From the NCBI RefSeq assembly GCF_016086655.4, contig NC_052133.2, forward strand, positions 46,058,383 through 46,122,382: a stretch of 64,000 nucleotides of DNA, given 5' to 3'. The notes under the pieces are model-generated. The model did no database searches. It was not told the origin of the DNA and saw only the letters and a program-made list of their open reading frames with translations. The position numbers and the translations under genes were made by a program. Each line of letters begins with the position of its first letter. Within the stretch, counting starts at the first letter, position 1. Below are positions 10,436-22,954 of this stretch, piece after piece. This DNA comes from Lepeophtheirus salmonis. Lineage: Eukaryota > Arthropoda > Copepoda > Siphonostomatoida > Caligidae.

Positions 10436-10720
10436 GTACAAGTTCCAATGTTTGTACTAGTTGAAACTTGTACAAGTTTTAATTTCTTCGTCTGAAAATG
10501 TCGTATTTAATTTCTACATTGAGCATTCTAAATACCAGTTCTATTAAGTAATTCTATTATTTCATTTTGATCAATTAAAATTACATGGTCATTATTTATT
10601 TATGCGTAATATTAATGTGGGCATTTGAACTTTATAATGTGCCACGGAATACTTTTTTTTTTTTTTAATATGTATAAAAATAGTCCACCATTAATATATC
10701 GAACATCCAATGGATTATAC
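10436..10720. repeat. Hairpin-bounded repeat (ACTTGTACA family), copy 2
   Basis: A hairpin at 10436-10473 has 13-bp arms (GTACAAGTTCCAA / TTGAAACTTGTAC, one mismatch). The shared internal block GAACTTTATAATGTGCCAC follows at about 10626-10644, then ATATCGAACATCCAATGGA, which parallels ACATCGAACATCTAATGTA at about 2331-2349. It is non-coding and colinear with the copy at 2079-2424. Confidence 0.5.
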
Positions 10721-11480
10721 TAAAAATCCAATATTTAAAATTATTAATTTCATTTTTTGGTTGAAACTTCCACCATTATTTTTAATTTAACCCAAATTAA
10801 ATTAGTTGTTTTTTCATAAAAAATTGAGAAGATTAATTGACAATGACGTCACTGGTTGATTTGCATGATAATGTCCTTAACAAATATTGTTCTACGTGAA
10901 GACTTTTGTGTTCAATTAGGATATGTTCTTAAGATTCAGGACCGGACTTGAAAGTCTCAGGTAGGTATTCATCTAAAACTATTTAACATTTCTTCAAATC
11001 AAGGGCGAGTTATCTTTTTCAAAAAGATGCTTCATTAGCTATCTTTTTCCTTTTTTATTAATTGTCTGAAAGAGATACAAGAAACTGACACCCTAACTCT
11101 AATGAGTTGTATATGCTAATTTTTACAAATATCCTCTTCTTTTTATGGCTACTTCCTTTGGACAAATTGATCAAAAGAAGCGTCACATCCTCTAAGTGTT
11201 GCTGCTTGAAACTCACATATGTAGATTGTAGATGTATGTTTGTATATAAAATACTACTGATAAAGGGCAATTTCGCAATGTCATTCATTAAAAGGGGTCA
11301 ACAAAAGTGTGTCACTGGCATATATATATATATAGAGCCTTTTGGATGAGTTTTTATACAATGCAGACGTACTTACTCTGTGACACAACAAATAAAAACG
11401 GGATCTAACAATGGATAATGATAGACTAGAAGGGAGATTATTCATTCTATTCATAAATTCAAATTTAAGTCCCTACAATG
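10721..11480. other. Gene-free stretch
   Basis: Overlapping short ORFs on both strands near 11058-11349 have no motif. A TATATATA run lies at about 11322-11332. Nothing else is supported. Confidence 0.35.
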
Positions 11481-11690
11481 CAGTGATTTTCAACCTTTTC
11501 CTTACTTCAGAGTTTCTAAATATTTGAGTCTAAGTTTTTTTAATTAAAACTTTTTGTATGACCTTTTTTAAAAAACGCAATTCTAAGGAATTTATGATGA
11601 CGTTTTATTTAGCAATGCTTCTTTTACAAAAAAATACATTTTTTTGATAACCTTGACAACCTTACAGATCCCTAAATTGGGAATAACTGT
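11481..11690 (+). mobile_element. Small non-autonomous hAT-like element
   Basis: The left end is GCAGTGATTTTCAACCTTTT. The right end is CCTAAATTGGGAATAACTGT, whose complement ACAGTTATTCCCAATTTAGG mirrors the left one. CAGTG…TCAACCTTTT is a typical hAT terminus. The flanks CCTACAAT and CCTACACA agree at 6 of 8 positions, as expected for a decayed 8-bp hAT target duplication. At about 210 bp it has no ORF. Confidence 0.45.
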
Positions 11691-13400
11691 CCTACACACT
11701 CACAATAGTGTTGCACACACACTGAAGTAGGTATCGGTAGTATTTTCGTTTTGGTGAGAGCTAGTTTAGAAATTTGAAGACATATTTTATAAAGTAGAAT
11801 TTATTTCTTGCGCATTATATAAGGTTAATTTTGTTTGAGAGGTTAATCTTTAGATGATCAAGTGGGGTTGTATGTACTGGTTCTAGTACCAACTTCGTAA
11901 ATTACCGTTTTAAATGCGTCAGTATTCCGGTATCAATATAGTACCGGTTTACGGAAAAACAGACACCAGTTTAATAGTGGCTTAAAAGGGCTAACTTTCT
12001 CTTTGAAAAATTAATTTTACATACTGACAAAATGATTGAAAATTGTTTACAAAAAAACATTTTAACCTTATAAATTTGATACATGAGTTTTGGAGTCCTC
12101 AATTTGAGTATTTTTGCAATTTTTTGGTCCAAAAGCTTTATGGATGCAATTGTAACTATGTAATCAACGGATCATTAAACAGAAACCAATGTAAATTTCT
12201 TACTGATGACCTCCCAGTGTTACGATTGTATTACTTTGTCGAAGAAGTGCAAAAAAATCTGTTTATTGAAAAATTACAAATCAAATTTTAGAGGTGTTGC
12301 ATGGAAATAACATTTTTTGATATATACTTCAGCAAAAACAGTCAGTCCATCACTTTGAATTTTAAAAATTCTTAACAAAAACTTTAAAAATATTAACTTT
12401 GGATTGATAAAAAAAAACAGCATTATCTGTTGTCAGTAATGGGCAAGGATTATAATTTCAATAAAACCAGAAGATTTGGGGATTTGGAACTGTTTTACCT
12501 CGATCAATAATTTAGTCAGAAAAACGATATTTTCGATTGGACATATTTGTGTATTTGACTAGGGATTTTTCATAAAATATTACTGAAAATCACTCTTCAT
12601 AAGTAAACTTCAAATGTATACTGAAAAAAAAGTGATGAAATCCTCATAAACCCATAAACTCTACTAGTAAAAAGCAGAGTGGAAATGACAATCACTCCCA
12701 AGAGTTCATCACTATTATGATATAATATCATTGCCACTATATAGTATCAATTTAGTTAATGAGATTATTCCTGGTCTCAAAACCAAATTTAGAAATTACT
12801 CGTACCTCAAAGTTTTAATTATAATTTTTACGCCAAGACTAAATGAACTAGAAACTTAAGGAAGGGAAAAAATATGAATAAATTTTTCATTTTTTAATGG
12901 TCACAAACTTTTCAACACATTTTTCTTATTAAACACCGACCTATTACAGTATTGGTCTTGATTAAAGCTGATGAGACGAAAAAGGGTATCAATGACTGGG
13001 ACTTTAGACTTGATTCGTACTTCAAATTAAAATATTGACACTTCAGCAATAGTGGTGGCTTTATTAATTATCAAATGGCTTATTTCAAATAGTTCTCATT
13101 ATTATTTAACAACGTCTTATCTTTTTATTTAAATGGTCGAATTTGAAAGAGAGCCGCGAATTTCGGTTCGGAGCATATAAGCTAATTCATTGAACCATGT
13201 AAAACGCAAAATATATTTTTATACCTTATATTCTCAAAGTTTAAAAAAATAGATTTAAATAAAATGTTTAATTTTTGTTTTTACTTTTATTGAAGTCGTT
13301 TGTCCCAAGTACGACTCGGCCATTGATTACAATTGCAAAACTTTGGAGTTGTTGAGCTGTTCTAAATATTTTTTCAAAGTTTTCAAAGTTAGCCAATGAC
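11691..13400. other. Gene-free AT-rich stretch
   Basis: An 82-codon plus-strand ORF at 12043-12291 has mixed composition and no motif. A short direct/inverted pattern (TCATCACTATTATGATATAATATC) lies near 12706. No repeat family recognised elsewhere in the window was found here. Confidence 0.35.
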
Positions 13401-13403
13401 AAG

Positions 13404-13665
13404 GGGTGAGCTAGAGGGGCGGTAGTCCCCATATATCCAAAAAATTTAATCCTTTAAAGAAGAAATTATAAAAAAATTAATTTTCTGAGAATAGTTATGG
13501 ATTTTCGAATTTTTTCTCTATGAAGTTGTGATATGTAAAAAATATACAATTTTAATTTTAATTTTTGAAATTATTTTAAAAAAATTCTAAAAATCATCCC
13601 CCCTAAAGAAATAAAAAATATATATATAATCCTGTGGACACCCCTGCTCTGGTTGTGCAGCCCCT
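13404..13665. repeat. AT-core repeat with GC-rich ends
   Basis: An AT-only core with TTTTAATTTT blocks is bordered by GAGGGGCGGTAGTCCCCAT on the left and TCCTGTGGACACCCCTGCTC on the right. It parallels the tract ending near 6455-6495, where GAGGGGGATACAGCGCGTCC follows an AT core. A shared element type is possible, but no exact terminal match was found. Confidence 0.3.
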
Positions 13666-13680
13666 GATTATATTAGAGAG

Positions 13681-14705
13681 AATGGCTCTATCTTTGTCAT
13701 GAAACGAACACCTCCCCCTTGCCTCTCCATATTTTATGAGCAGGTCTAACAAAGTGCAGATTTCGTTATTGCCAACAAAATATAATAAATTATTATTATT
13801 GATATCGCCATTGTTTTTTAGACGACAACATCAATAAATCATGAATATTATGTAGATATGTATGTTTGTAGACCAGCTGTGTGTCTTAGTCAAAAGACTG
13901 GCTATCAACCGTGACAGAGGGAGAACTGTTGTTGTACTTTTATGATAATACAGAAGATATCCATACACACACATTTCCTCAAAGTAGTTAGAATCCATTT
14001 GAATCAATTGATGAATTAATAATATATATATATATTTAAAGTAAGTCAATTGATATTATTTTAAATATATTGTTATTAAAAGAAGAAGAAGAAAAAAAAA
14101 CACTCATCGCATGAATTGAATCAAAAACCGGTTCCGACGTCTTTTTTTTTATATTTAACATAATCGAAATCGTTTCTTTCATTGATGCGTGAGCACTTTT
14201 ATCAAGCCACTTGATTTAAACAAAAAATATGACTATATTCATATCTCTCTCAATTTTTATATTATTACATATGATTATTATTTTTTTGAATTTGATGATT
14301 AGGATGATGTTATGTGTTTATTGAGTTGCTTTAACTTGTGTTAATGTACTACTTATTACATATATATATATATATATATTTACACTAGGCTACAAGGCTA
14401 ATTATATGTCCTACTATATAATTATAATCAGACCCTATTCTACTAGCGTTGAGATTCGGTCGGAAATATATATATTTTTCGTTTAGATCTTAGGAGATTT
14501 TTTCCAAACCGGCGTTACCTCACAAGTACAAAAATGTACAGGTTGAGACAACATAACCTCCTTATTTATAAGGCGTGACAATAAAGCTGTGGAAGTAATG
14601 GCGGTATAGGCATCGTTTTATTCTAAAGGGGATATTCTGAGTGGTAAAACATTTCTGAGTGTTTTTTTGCTTTTTTTTTTTACAATAAAATTAAAACCGT
14701 TAGGA
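13681..14705. other. Gene-free stretch
   Basis: Contains an ATT microsatellite near 13790-13800, a GAA run at about 14082-14097 and a (TA)n run at about 14360-14379. No coding signal is supported. Confidence 0.4.
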
Positions 14706-14970
14706 TTAATCCATTTAGATGGTTCAGAACGGTTTTCTGGCTAATTTTCAGCTCCTGGGTAAAGGAATCAGATCTCACATGCCTGTCCAACTCGCTGATT
14801 TCCACTATTTTTTTGACATTTCCGACGTTCATATTACCAGAATGGAATCGTTGGAACCACTGCTTTGCTGTTGCATTCGATACTGTATTGGGTCCAGAAA
14901 CAGCAGAACTTTTTTTGTCGTCTTTTCACCTTGGTCGTAGTGATACTGAAGAATGAATCGAATTTTTTTT
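14706..14970 (-). pseudogene. Mariner transposase N-terminal (HTH) relic
   Basis: Minus-strand translation from about 14965 gives FILQYHYDQGEKTTKK, which resembles the first helix of mariner (LxYxxxQGxxATEA). It then shifts frame at about 14910 into an open run of over 60 codons including NTVSNATAKQWFQRFHSGN and later QELKISQKTVLNHLNGLI. These match the two DNA-binding helix-turn-helix subdomains of mariner transposases (…STAQRWFxRFxSGN… and …LGxSxxTVxxHLxxLGK). The catalytic DD34D half is absent, so this is a truncated fossil. Confidence 0.8.
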
Positions 14971-17572
14971 TTTTATTTCAATTTTGGAACGCTGAAATTA
15001 ACAAAGACGAAACTGTAAATGATTTTTTTAAGTAAGCTAATCCTTTAAACAAAATTTAAGTTTTTTTTATCAATGTATTAACCCTAAGCGAAAGCTAATT
15101 TAAGGCATAAAGCAAAAAGCTAACTTTTTACTCATGCTTTGGGTAGTCTGAAACGTGCGTTTACTGTCCATTTTTTTCTTCAAAATGTTTTTTTAAATTT
15201 AACTCCTGTGTTTTTATCAGTGCCACTTATGAAAATCAATTAATAGTTTCAATTTTTAATTTATAAAAATAATTTTTTCAATTCATTATCCTTTTTTAAA
15301 ATTTGCAAAACTCTTTGAACTTTAATAACTTCAGATACAATTATGATAGAGATTTAAAATAATGTTATCATATTAGGAGTTACGCAAGACTTATAAATAG
15401 GCACAATTGGTATAAATTGGATAATTGATATAGGATTTATTCTGAAAAAAAAACTAACATTTTTAAGAGCTTTTCCAATTTGCCAATAACTAACTTTCCT
15501 CAACTATTAAAAAATTTATGTTTTTGGTTAAAAGTTGAAGCTTTTTGAATAAACTACTAACCCTCTAAAACCTATTAATGAAAAGTAATTTAATGAGTAA
15601 CAAAAAAATGGAAATAATCGGAAGTGGAAGTTCGGTTTTTTAATATTATTTTCAAAAATCTGTAAAACAAAACTTTAAATGGTTACTTTTATTATGAAGC
15701 CAAAATAAAACTTTTTGTCCTTTGAAAAAAACAAGTTATGTTACTGCACCTCGTACATTAAATTAGCCTATTTTAGGTTTAATATTTTTCTCCCCTGCAC
15801 AAATACTTTTTCAGTTGAGAGCAATATAAAAACTAAGTTTAACAATGTTTAAAATCTCTCAAAGATTTTTTGTCTGGTACAAACCATTTTAGTTCGACAC
15901 AAAATTATCATTTTGGGTCAAAATAGATTATTTTTAGTCCTCTTGTAAATCCTAAATATGACACTATTTGTAAAAAATTGTACTTTTTATATTTTCTAGT
16001 ATTCGATCTATGGGTTAAAAATGTTTTCAGGGATGTGCTCAATTCTTTGCTGTTTCCATGTTTTATGAAATATATCATATCAAAAGCTAAACTCAGGTGA
16101 AATGAGTTCTTGAAAAAGAAGAAGGAGCATTATCTGAAATTATGCCTGATAAAACAGGGAAACTAAGAAAGAAGAATAAAGTTATCCACATTAAGTTTTA
16201 TGTAATATTTCTGTTATCATAATAGCCTTCATGCCTTGACAGTATTTTTTTTTTTTTGAGCTGCCACCAGGTATTTGAAAATTATAATTGTTTGACGGAA
16301 AGAATTCCCACCTATATGTAGCATTATCATTTTTATAAAGAAAAAACAAAGTTTCAACATAAGAAAAGGGAAAAACTGTTGTTGTGTGTGCTCTTTATAT
16401 ATATATTCTGTATTATTTAATGGGGCATCAAGGTTTTAACTTCTCCCTTAGATGTAAGCATTCTCACCTATCTAAGGTGTATTTTTTTTAATGCATTATA
16501 AAATAAATATATATGAATTTAAATATAACTATGATACTATTCCTGTAATAATTCTATTTTAAGCATAAAAAGTGTTCTTCTTTATTGCAAAAGAAAATTT
16601 GATCCCCCAAAATCATAAAAAAGACAGCTGATATTAACAAGAGTCATAATTCAGTATTAACATACGTAGTAATGAATATCATCTGAATTTTGGGTATGTT
16701 AAAAAAAAGCATTTACATAAATTGAGAGGATATTTTTACATGAAAAAACTTTTTTAAGTTTTTAACTTTTGCTTTTATGATCTCAACCCGTTTTCGGGTT
16801 TCCAGACAGAAAACCCAACCCTATATTTTAAATATGTTTTGAGGAATTAGTACAGCAACTGTCAATATGTCTGTTCCTATTATGATACATATTTGAACGG
16901 TAGTTATCAAACAGGGATTTTTGCCTTATCTCGACAACAAATACAACTACCATAAAAGTGTATCAAATTAATTTACTTTGATCTCTTGGCTATAAATAGT
17001 TATTAATGACATAGGTATTATGTAGATTATCATGTTGTTTGGTATTTTATAATTTTTAGAGCCATGAGGAAATTTTTCAAACTTGTCCATTATTTTTATA
17101 TATTTATGTTAATAAAGGCAAATTTCTCTGTATAAATGTTTGAATGAAAATAAGGCATTTTTGAAAGTTTTTGATCCTAGAAATAACAATGTAGTCGTAT
17201 TCATGAAATAACTTAGGAATTTTTCATTTAGTATCGAATATGTGTACAAGAAGCACTATAAATACTTCTCTTGGATATATTTATATAAATATTTTGGATC
17301 TAAGAAAATAACACTGAGGATTTTTTATGGTTATCTTCTATAATATTAAAGTAAAATTTGTCTTTTAGCCTATACCTTATTACTCCGTACAATGTTCGGT
17401 ACTTCAGCTAGTATTTATAAAATATATTAGCAACAGAGTGTAAATTGAATTATGAAACACTTTTTTAAATGTTTTTAGCGGTATGATCGCACTCAAAATA
17501 TTATTTAGATTATAAATATTCAACTGATATTTTTTGAGTTTACAAAAATAAGTTTAAAATAACTCAACTTAT
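14971..17572. other. Gene-free AT-rich stretch
   Basis: About 2.6 kb with stops in all frames, long T-runs (for example about 16246-16257) and no repeat I could match elsewhere in the window. A GCTAATTTAAGGCATAAAGC segment near 15094 is unassigned. Confidence 0.4.
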
Positions 17573-17947
17573 AACTCAGACTTGAGGCAGGTCAAAGCCA
17601 AAATATGTAAAATTTGTGAAGAATTAAACGTATCCCGGTTTACTGTTTATCAAATTAAACGACGTCTATTGGAAGATATATATATATAGTTCTAAAACCA
17701 TATATTTTGTATAAGCCGAAACAATTTTTACCTCCATCCTCTTCCGACCTTAACCCTTTTGAACACGGCATATGTATGTGTATTAAGGACAAGGCCTATA
17801 ATAAACATCCACCAAATTTGAGTGTCTGTAAAGAAAAGAACAGCTGACAAAGCGACTAAAATTAATCAAAGCTATATTATTTCGATCAGCTTGTCACTTT
17901 GATAACGGTTGGAACAGGTTATTAAGGTTGAAAGGTTTCATAGTTAA
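17573..17947 (+). pseudogene. Internally deleted Tc1/mariner-type transposase relic
   Basis: At 17591-17677 the plus strand encodes KICKICEELNVSRFTVYQIK then RRLLED, a helix-turn-helix typical of transposase N-termini. After only about 50 bases comes FLPPSSSDLNPFEHGI, the third catalytic block, then KDKAYNKHPPNLSVCKE and a tail RLEQVIKVERFHS ending in TAA at 17945-17947. The middle with the first two catalytic aspartates is missing, so the N- and C-terminal parts are nearly fused. The third block carries Glu (NPFE), unlike most other relics here (PLD), suggesting a different DDxE lineage or a point change. Confidence 0.75.
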
Positions 17948-18214
17948 TCAAATAGGAGTTTTTTTTGGTAATAAGATCAGGTTTGTTGTAATAAATATTA
18001 AAGAGATAAGTAAAAAAAATGTTTTATTTATCTTAAGTGTGTCATAATTAAATTTACACTCAGTCTATACTAAGGCTTCTTATTGGCCGAGAAATTGTGA
18101 TAAATCCGGACCCCGTTAGTAAATAATTAATTTAGCTAGTCTTAAACATATATTCCCTAATTCTCATTTTTCTATTTTTTCATTATCTTTAAAGTACGCA
18201 AGTTTGATTTTAGA

Positions 18215-18445
18215 GCGCATGGCTCCCACTTTGTGAATTATTTTACCTGATCCGACTTGCTATAAAAAAGCTTAAATAGTTAGTGATGAAAGTGGGGTTT
18301 CATAATTGTGAAATACATATTCAAACCCAATAAAATGAAGCTTCTCTATTGTAATAATAATTAATTAAATCCAGTATTACCCTCAAAAAATATATTTCCA
18401 TGGAATTTTCTGTAGATGTAAGGCATTGAGAAATCCTGGAGAAAC
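18215..18445 (+). repeat. Repeat family B, both modules, copy 2
   Basis: The segment at 18215-18300 matches 4262-4345. The decayed module at 18397-18445 (CCATGGAATTTTCTGTAGATG, then GAGAAATCCTGGAGAAA) aligns with 5161-5210. The modules are about 100 bp apart here against about 820 bp in copy 1, so copy 1 may contain an insertion or this one a deletion. Confidence 0.4.
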
Positions 18446-19839
18446 AGGATGTTGGGCGAGAAACCTAGTACATATATAGTTCCAATATGGCGTCACAGTT
18501 GGCTTTTATGCCATTTTTGACGTCAGTCTTATGACGAAGTGATCAACCCTTCTTCACCATCTACTCCCAAGTATCTAGGAGTAAAACATATAGACAAATG
18601 TATAATAGTTAAAGGACTTATATCACAAAACTCTAGTTGCACTTGTGATTCTAGTCAAATAACGAAATGATTAAGAGTGTAAAATAAACAAGTGTTTTTT
18701 TTAGAGAAATGATTAATCAGAAACGAAAGATCAATAGAATTACTTCACTTTTAGTTTTCTAGAATATTGATATATATATTTTAAATCTCAAGAATCACAA
18801 AAATAAATCGTTTAATCAAATGGTTCTTAAATAGTATAAATATCTTTGTAAAAAGAATGACGATGAGACTCAAGTTTTCCCAGTCTTAAGTTTTAAATTT
18901 GAGCCGTAGTCGAGTTTTGTAATTTTCCCTTTGATTCCAAGTAGATTCTGTATTAGAATTTTCATGAAGCTTATTCCAAACTTGAGTCCGAGTCCCAAGT
19001 TCTGTTAAAGTGGAAATTTAATCCTTAACATACCAATTGAGCCCATTTGATCTGGAGTTGAACGAAGTTTATGTTTTCTGGTTCTGTTTGTTGGTTTATC
19101 TGTTGGTTACCAATATTATGGGAAAAGTTACAGAATTGTTTTGATCTAACTTGGTACGAAAAGGATATATTGTCACAGTAAGAGGTCATTGAATTTTGAA
19201 AGGTCAAGGGCAATGTAGCACAAAACGTTAAAAAAACATAATTGACAATTTGAGATATAGAGCTAAGTTGGTGTCCTTTATTAATTAATTTAATTAAAAA
19301 GCTCCAAATAACAAAATATCCAATTTAGGAAAGAAGATCATAGGTGGAGGTTGGTGTTCTACCAATTACCTATTCTAGTTTACTATGTTATTGGCCTTAT
19401 CCAACCATAATTTTGTGACTTTGTTTGTACCCCTGAATAAATCAAATGAAACAGTCTAATATTAAATTTTACATACATATATACAAGCACAAAAACATCG
19501 TATATAAAAACCAAATGGGTCCATTGGACCCATTAAAAGCTTATATATTTATTTACAAACTGAAAACCTATTATACAATAAGTAGGGTAATATTTTTATG
19601 TTAACAAATAATAAAAGTTTTTTTCTAATAAGCTCCAAAATCTACGTTCAATATTGTTTCTCCAATAAAAATTTGTCTATGGCCACAAAACAATAGCAGT
19701 ATTCTATTAAAAACAAATTTCTTTGTCCTTTCAGATATTAATCGGATAACCTATGTAAATATAATAGATTTGGAAAAAAGTAATTTCGTATTTTTTGCTT
19801 TATTTTAACTATTTATAAGACGTGTTAGAATCATTCGAT
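18446..19839. other. Gene-free AT-rich stretch
   Basis: Contains the short inverted match AATGGGTCCATTGGACCCATT at about 19515-19535, a perfect palindrome-like hairpin. A 62-codon minus-strand ORF near 19025-19213 has no motif. Confidence 0.4.
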
Positions 19840-20255
19840 TTAAGTCAAGTAGGCCCCGTTCTGTTTGATGAATTGTTGTCCATAAAAATTCAACTTCATA
19901 TTGCCATTTTCGTAAAAGCCGTTATCCCTATTGACAAAAAACTCGAACAAACAGTTTTACCAAGCCTCTATTGAGACTAAAATTGTACCCCAATGGCGTT
20001 GGTTATATTCGGGAACAGGTGCCAGATCAAGACTGTAAAGTGGATGCATAAGAACTTCCCATCTAAGCATTCGGAGCTTCTGACGCATCATCAAAGATGT
20101 GTGCTGCCTGGTGTTGTCTTGATGATGTCTTGTCGTCTCCTATTCACCAAGGCTAACATAATTGGTTCGATCGCCAACTTCAAACGCTCAAGTTTTTGAC
20201 AGTAGAGGGCAGAATTGAGCTGGTAAAACATGACTCGAACCACTATTGTGCAACA
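19840..20255 (-). pseudogene. Mariner transposase C-terminal catalytic relic
   Basis: Read in three frames on the minus strand. First comes VMFYQLNSALYCQKLERLKL, then after a shift HQDNTRQHTSLMMRQKLRML (second catalytic Asp in the HQDNARPHT block), then WEVLMHPLYSLDLAPVPEYN, then FEFFVNRDNGFYENGNMKL and a tail QNGAYLT with TAA at 19840-19842. These blocks are in the normal mariner order. The third catalytic Asp expected in APSDYHLF is missing (APVPEYN), and stops and frameshifts abound. The N-terminal part at 14706-14970 is 4.5 kb away and of a different mariner type, so these are separate elements. Confidence 0.8.
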
Positions 20256-21144
20256 CAAAACGAACGAATACCCCCATATAAATTACAAATATCGTAATTT
20301 TTTTATTTTAAAACCTCAATACTCGACGGAAAATAGTTCATGATTGAACCGGACAAAGGCAATACGGTCCAAAAAGCATTGTAGTGTACAGTCAACCCTT
20401 TACAACATTTATTTAATGATCTGAAGGGACCTACATTGAATCAGAGATACTAAATTAAAAACAGGACAGGGAATATGAAATTGCTTTTTCCCAAACCTTA
20501 TAAATAATCGACTATACTTTCCACTATTTTTTTATAGGAAAAAAACATGTAATAAGACCCTCATTTTGTGCAAAAGCCATAAAAGGATATCAAAGAGTAA
20601 TCATGGGTCAAATATATTCAATTATACGTGCAGTAAATTTTTTGACATTATAAGAGTTACATAATTTGGGAGCAACTTGTTTATGTGACCCAAAAAGGTC
20701 AAAGTTATCATAATCTAGTCATTTGATTTGATTTTTGTTATTGTAGCCCTTTTCCAAAGCTTCCCTTTTTGCTGAGTTATTTTTAGATTAAATTGTCTGA
20801 TAAAAAAATCCTTTCCTAGTACTTGGTGTCTTTTTGAAAATGATGACAAAGAAAAAGATTTACTCTTATTATCTTTTTAATATATTCAATTTTACACTAG
20901 TTTTTTTTTTATATTAAATAATTAAATTATTCGATCGAATTCAAATTGTACTTCATTCTGATTGATTAAAACGGAATATAACAGGATTTATCATGCAATT
21001 ATATTTCAAATCTTCAAAATGAAATAAATAGCTAGACATGTACTTTTTTTTTTTTAATTACTCTAAATGTATTCAATATTTTACTCTATTGAAAACCTGA
21101 AAATTTGTGTTTACTTATAAAAGACGGACCTTGAGTAAATTTGT
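20256..21144. other. Gene-free AT-rich stretch
   Basis: No open frame or recognised repeat. T-runs occur near 20902 and 21043. Confidence 0.4.
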
Positions 21145-21400
21145 GTAGAGTTATCATTGTAAGTTTTTGTTGGACTCAGAATAAAATTGAGGATCGACAT
21201 CAGAGTAATTCTTGCCTATGTCCTTGTTTATTTCATTGTCTCCCTACTCCTCCGTGACAACCGAGGATAACTGACTTAATGAAACTTCATGACACATAAA
21301 CAGCTCTCCTCGAAAATATTCTTCAAATTGTCAGGGTGACCATGCTGATTTTGGATAACTTCTTTTTACTATGGCCAAAACAACACGATTTACATCACTA
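21145..21400 (+). repeat. Dispersed repeat R1, fullest copy
   Basis: Contains AGTTATCATTGTAAG then TTGTTGGACTCAGAATA, GAGGATCGACATCAGAG, TTTATTTCATTGTCTCCC, and TTCAAATTGTCAGGGTGACC. The second block (TTGGAC…) is matched at 85-125 and 36283-36390, the last at 1-60 and 47450-47525. It is non-coding. Confidence 0.45.
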
Positions 21401-22954
21401 CAGTTGGTACTTCTGAATTACAACCCCTGTAAATATTAGCTCCATTTTGTATGATTTTGAAGAGATAAAATTACTTATTCCAATAAAGAAGATAACTTTC
21501 TATATTTAAAATTGCATAATTGCATGAAAAATGTAATAATTATAATATATAATTAAATATTTATTTATTTTGCATTTTAAAAACAATTGGTATCAAAGAT
21601 AGGTGATAATGCTTACATCGTTTGGAGAAGTTACAACTATGACAACCTATTAAATAATGAATATAAAGGAGCAGACACAACCACTGTTTTTCCTTTTCTT
21701 ATTGCGAAACAAAGTTTTTTCCTAACAAAAATATCAATGCTACAAATGCACTTTTCCTGTCGATAAAACAAAGTTTTTTTGTCATTTGCAAATATCTAGT
21801 CGCAGCTCAAGACAAAAACTACTTAAAGATTAAGAAGGTTTCTGAAAAAAAAGAACAGAAAAAAAATGTTTCCTCTATAGTGAAAAATTCTAAATCTGTA
21901 CCCCTGAAGGTTATCTATGCTCATTTAAAATTAAAATATTCTAAAAGACGAATGGAGTTGTTGACATTGAGTTATCATTGATTCCAGGTGTGTTTAAGAG
22001 ATGATTATTTTTTATCTTGATAATATTTATTTTTGTCTGAGGAGCTAACCCTTTTTATTTGGTAGGTCCTATTTACACATGTATAGATATTTTACAATGT
22101 TTACCAAATGTAATTATTATCACTTTATTGCAATGATGGCACCTGCCCTCAATTATGGTGAGTATGATTGGCTGTTCATATGTCATAAATTCTAGATATT
22201 TTTCGATTAAGACTACTGCTCGCTTTTCAAACATTAATGAAGGTTGTTTTTGTCGTCAGTATTTGATCATATCAGCTCAGTAAGCGATCTTAAATACTTC
22301 ATTTTCACCAAATTCTAAAAAAGTGTTCATTGTAAATTTTGATGGTTGTAATAGGGCATGAGAGTTGTTGACTTATTAATAGTTTGTTTAGTAATTCATA
22401 TATCACTTACAACATAAGACATCATCGCCATCTTGCGAGTATTTATGTTTTTTAAGCTAGTTTATAGCCTATTTCAATGATATATGTTTGATAAAAGTAT
22501 TTAGATATGTTATTGAAACCATAATATTATGAAAATCCCCATATCAGGAAAATATCGTTCCTTTATACTATTCTTCAAATTGGCCCTGTCCTAGATTCTG
22601 GTCCATAAAAAAAATTTACAAATTTTAAAGTCCCCCCTACAAGACATCTTTTTCACTGAAACTAGGTATAGTAAAATCATCCATTATTTTTCCAATAGAT
22701 GGTTTTAGTAATGTGTATCTTGCGTTATAAAAGTATATTTGGTGTACGTTAGATGGCTTTAGAAAGCCACTATTTATAAAAAAAAACTTTTTGGATTTTT
22801 GACTCAGTATTTCATTTTGAGAGTGTGCAAAAGATGAACACACGTTAGGAGAAAATACGTCATATTTTACAGTTTTTCTTGGAATAAAGCGAAAACGCGA
22901 GCTAGGCGACAGAAAATGTGAATATTGTGCATGGTACTGATATTGTAACAGCCA
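21401..22954. other. Gene-free stretch with one unassigned ORF
   Basis: A 108-codon minus-strand ORF (22637-22963) overlaps the left end of the transposase relic that begins near 22955. It has no motif and probably crosses decayed transposon sequence. TCTTCAAATTGGCCCTGTCC at 22572 resembles the R1 motif. Confidence 0.35.
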
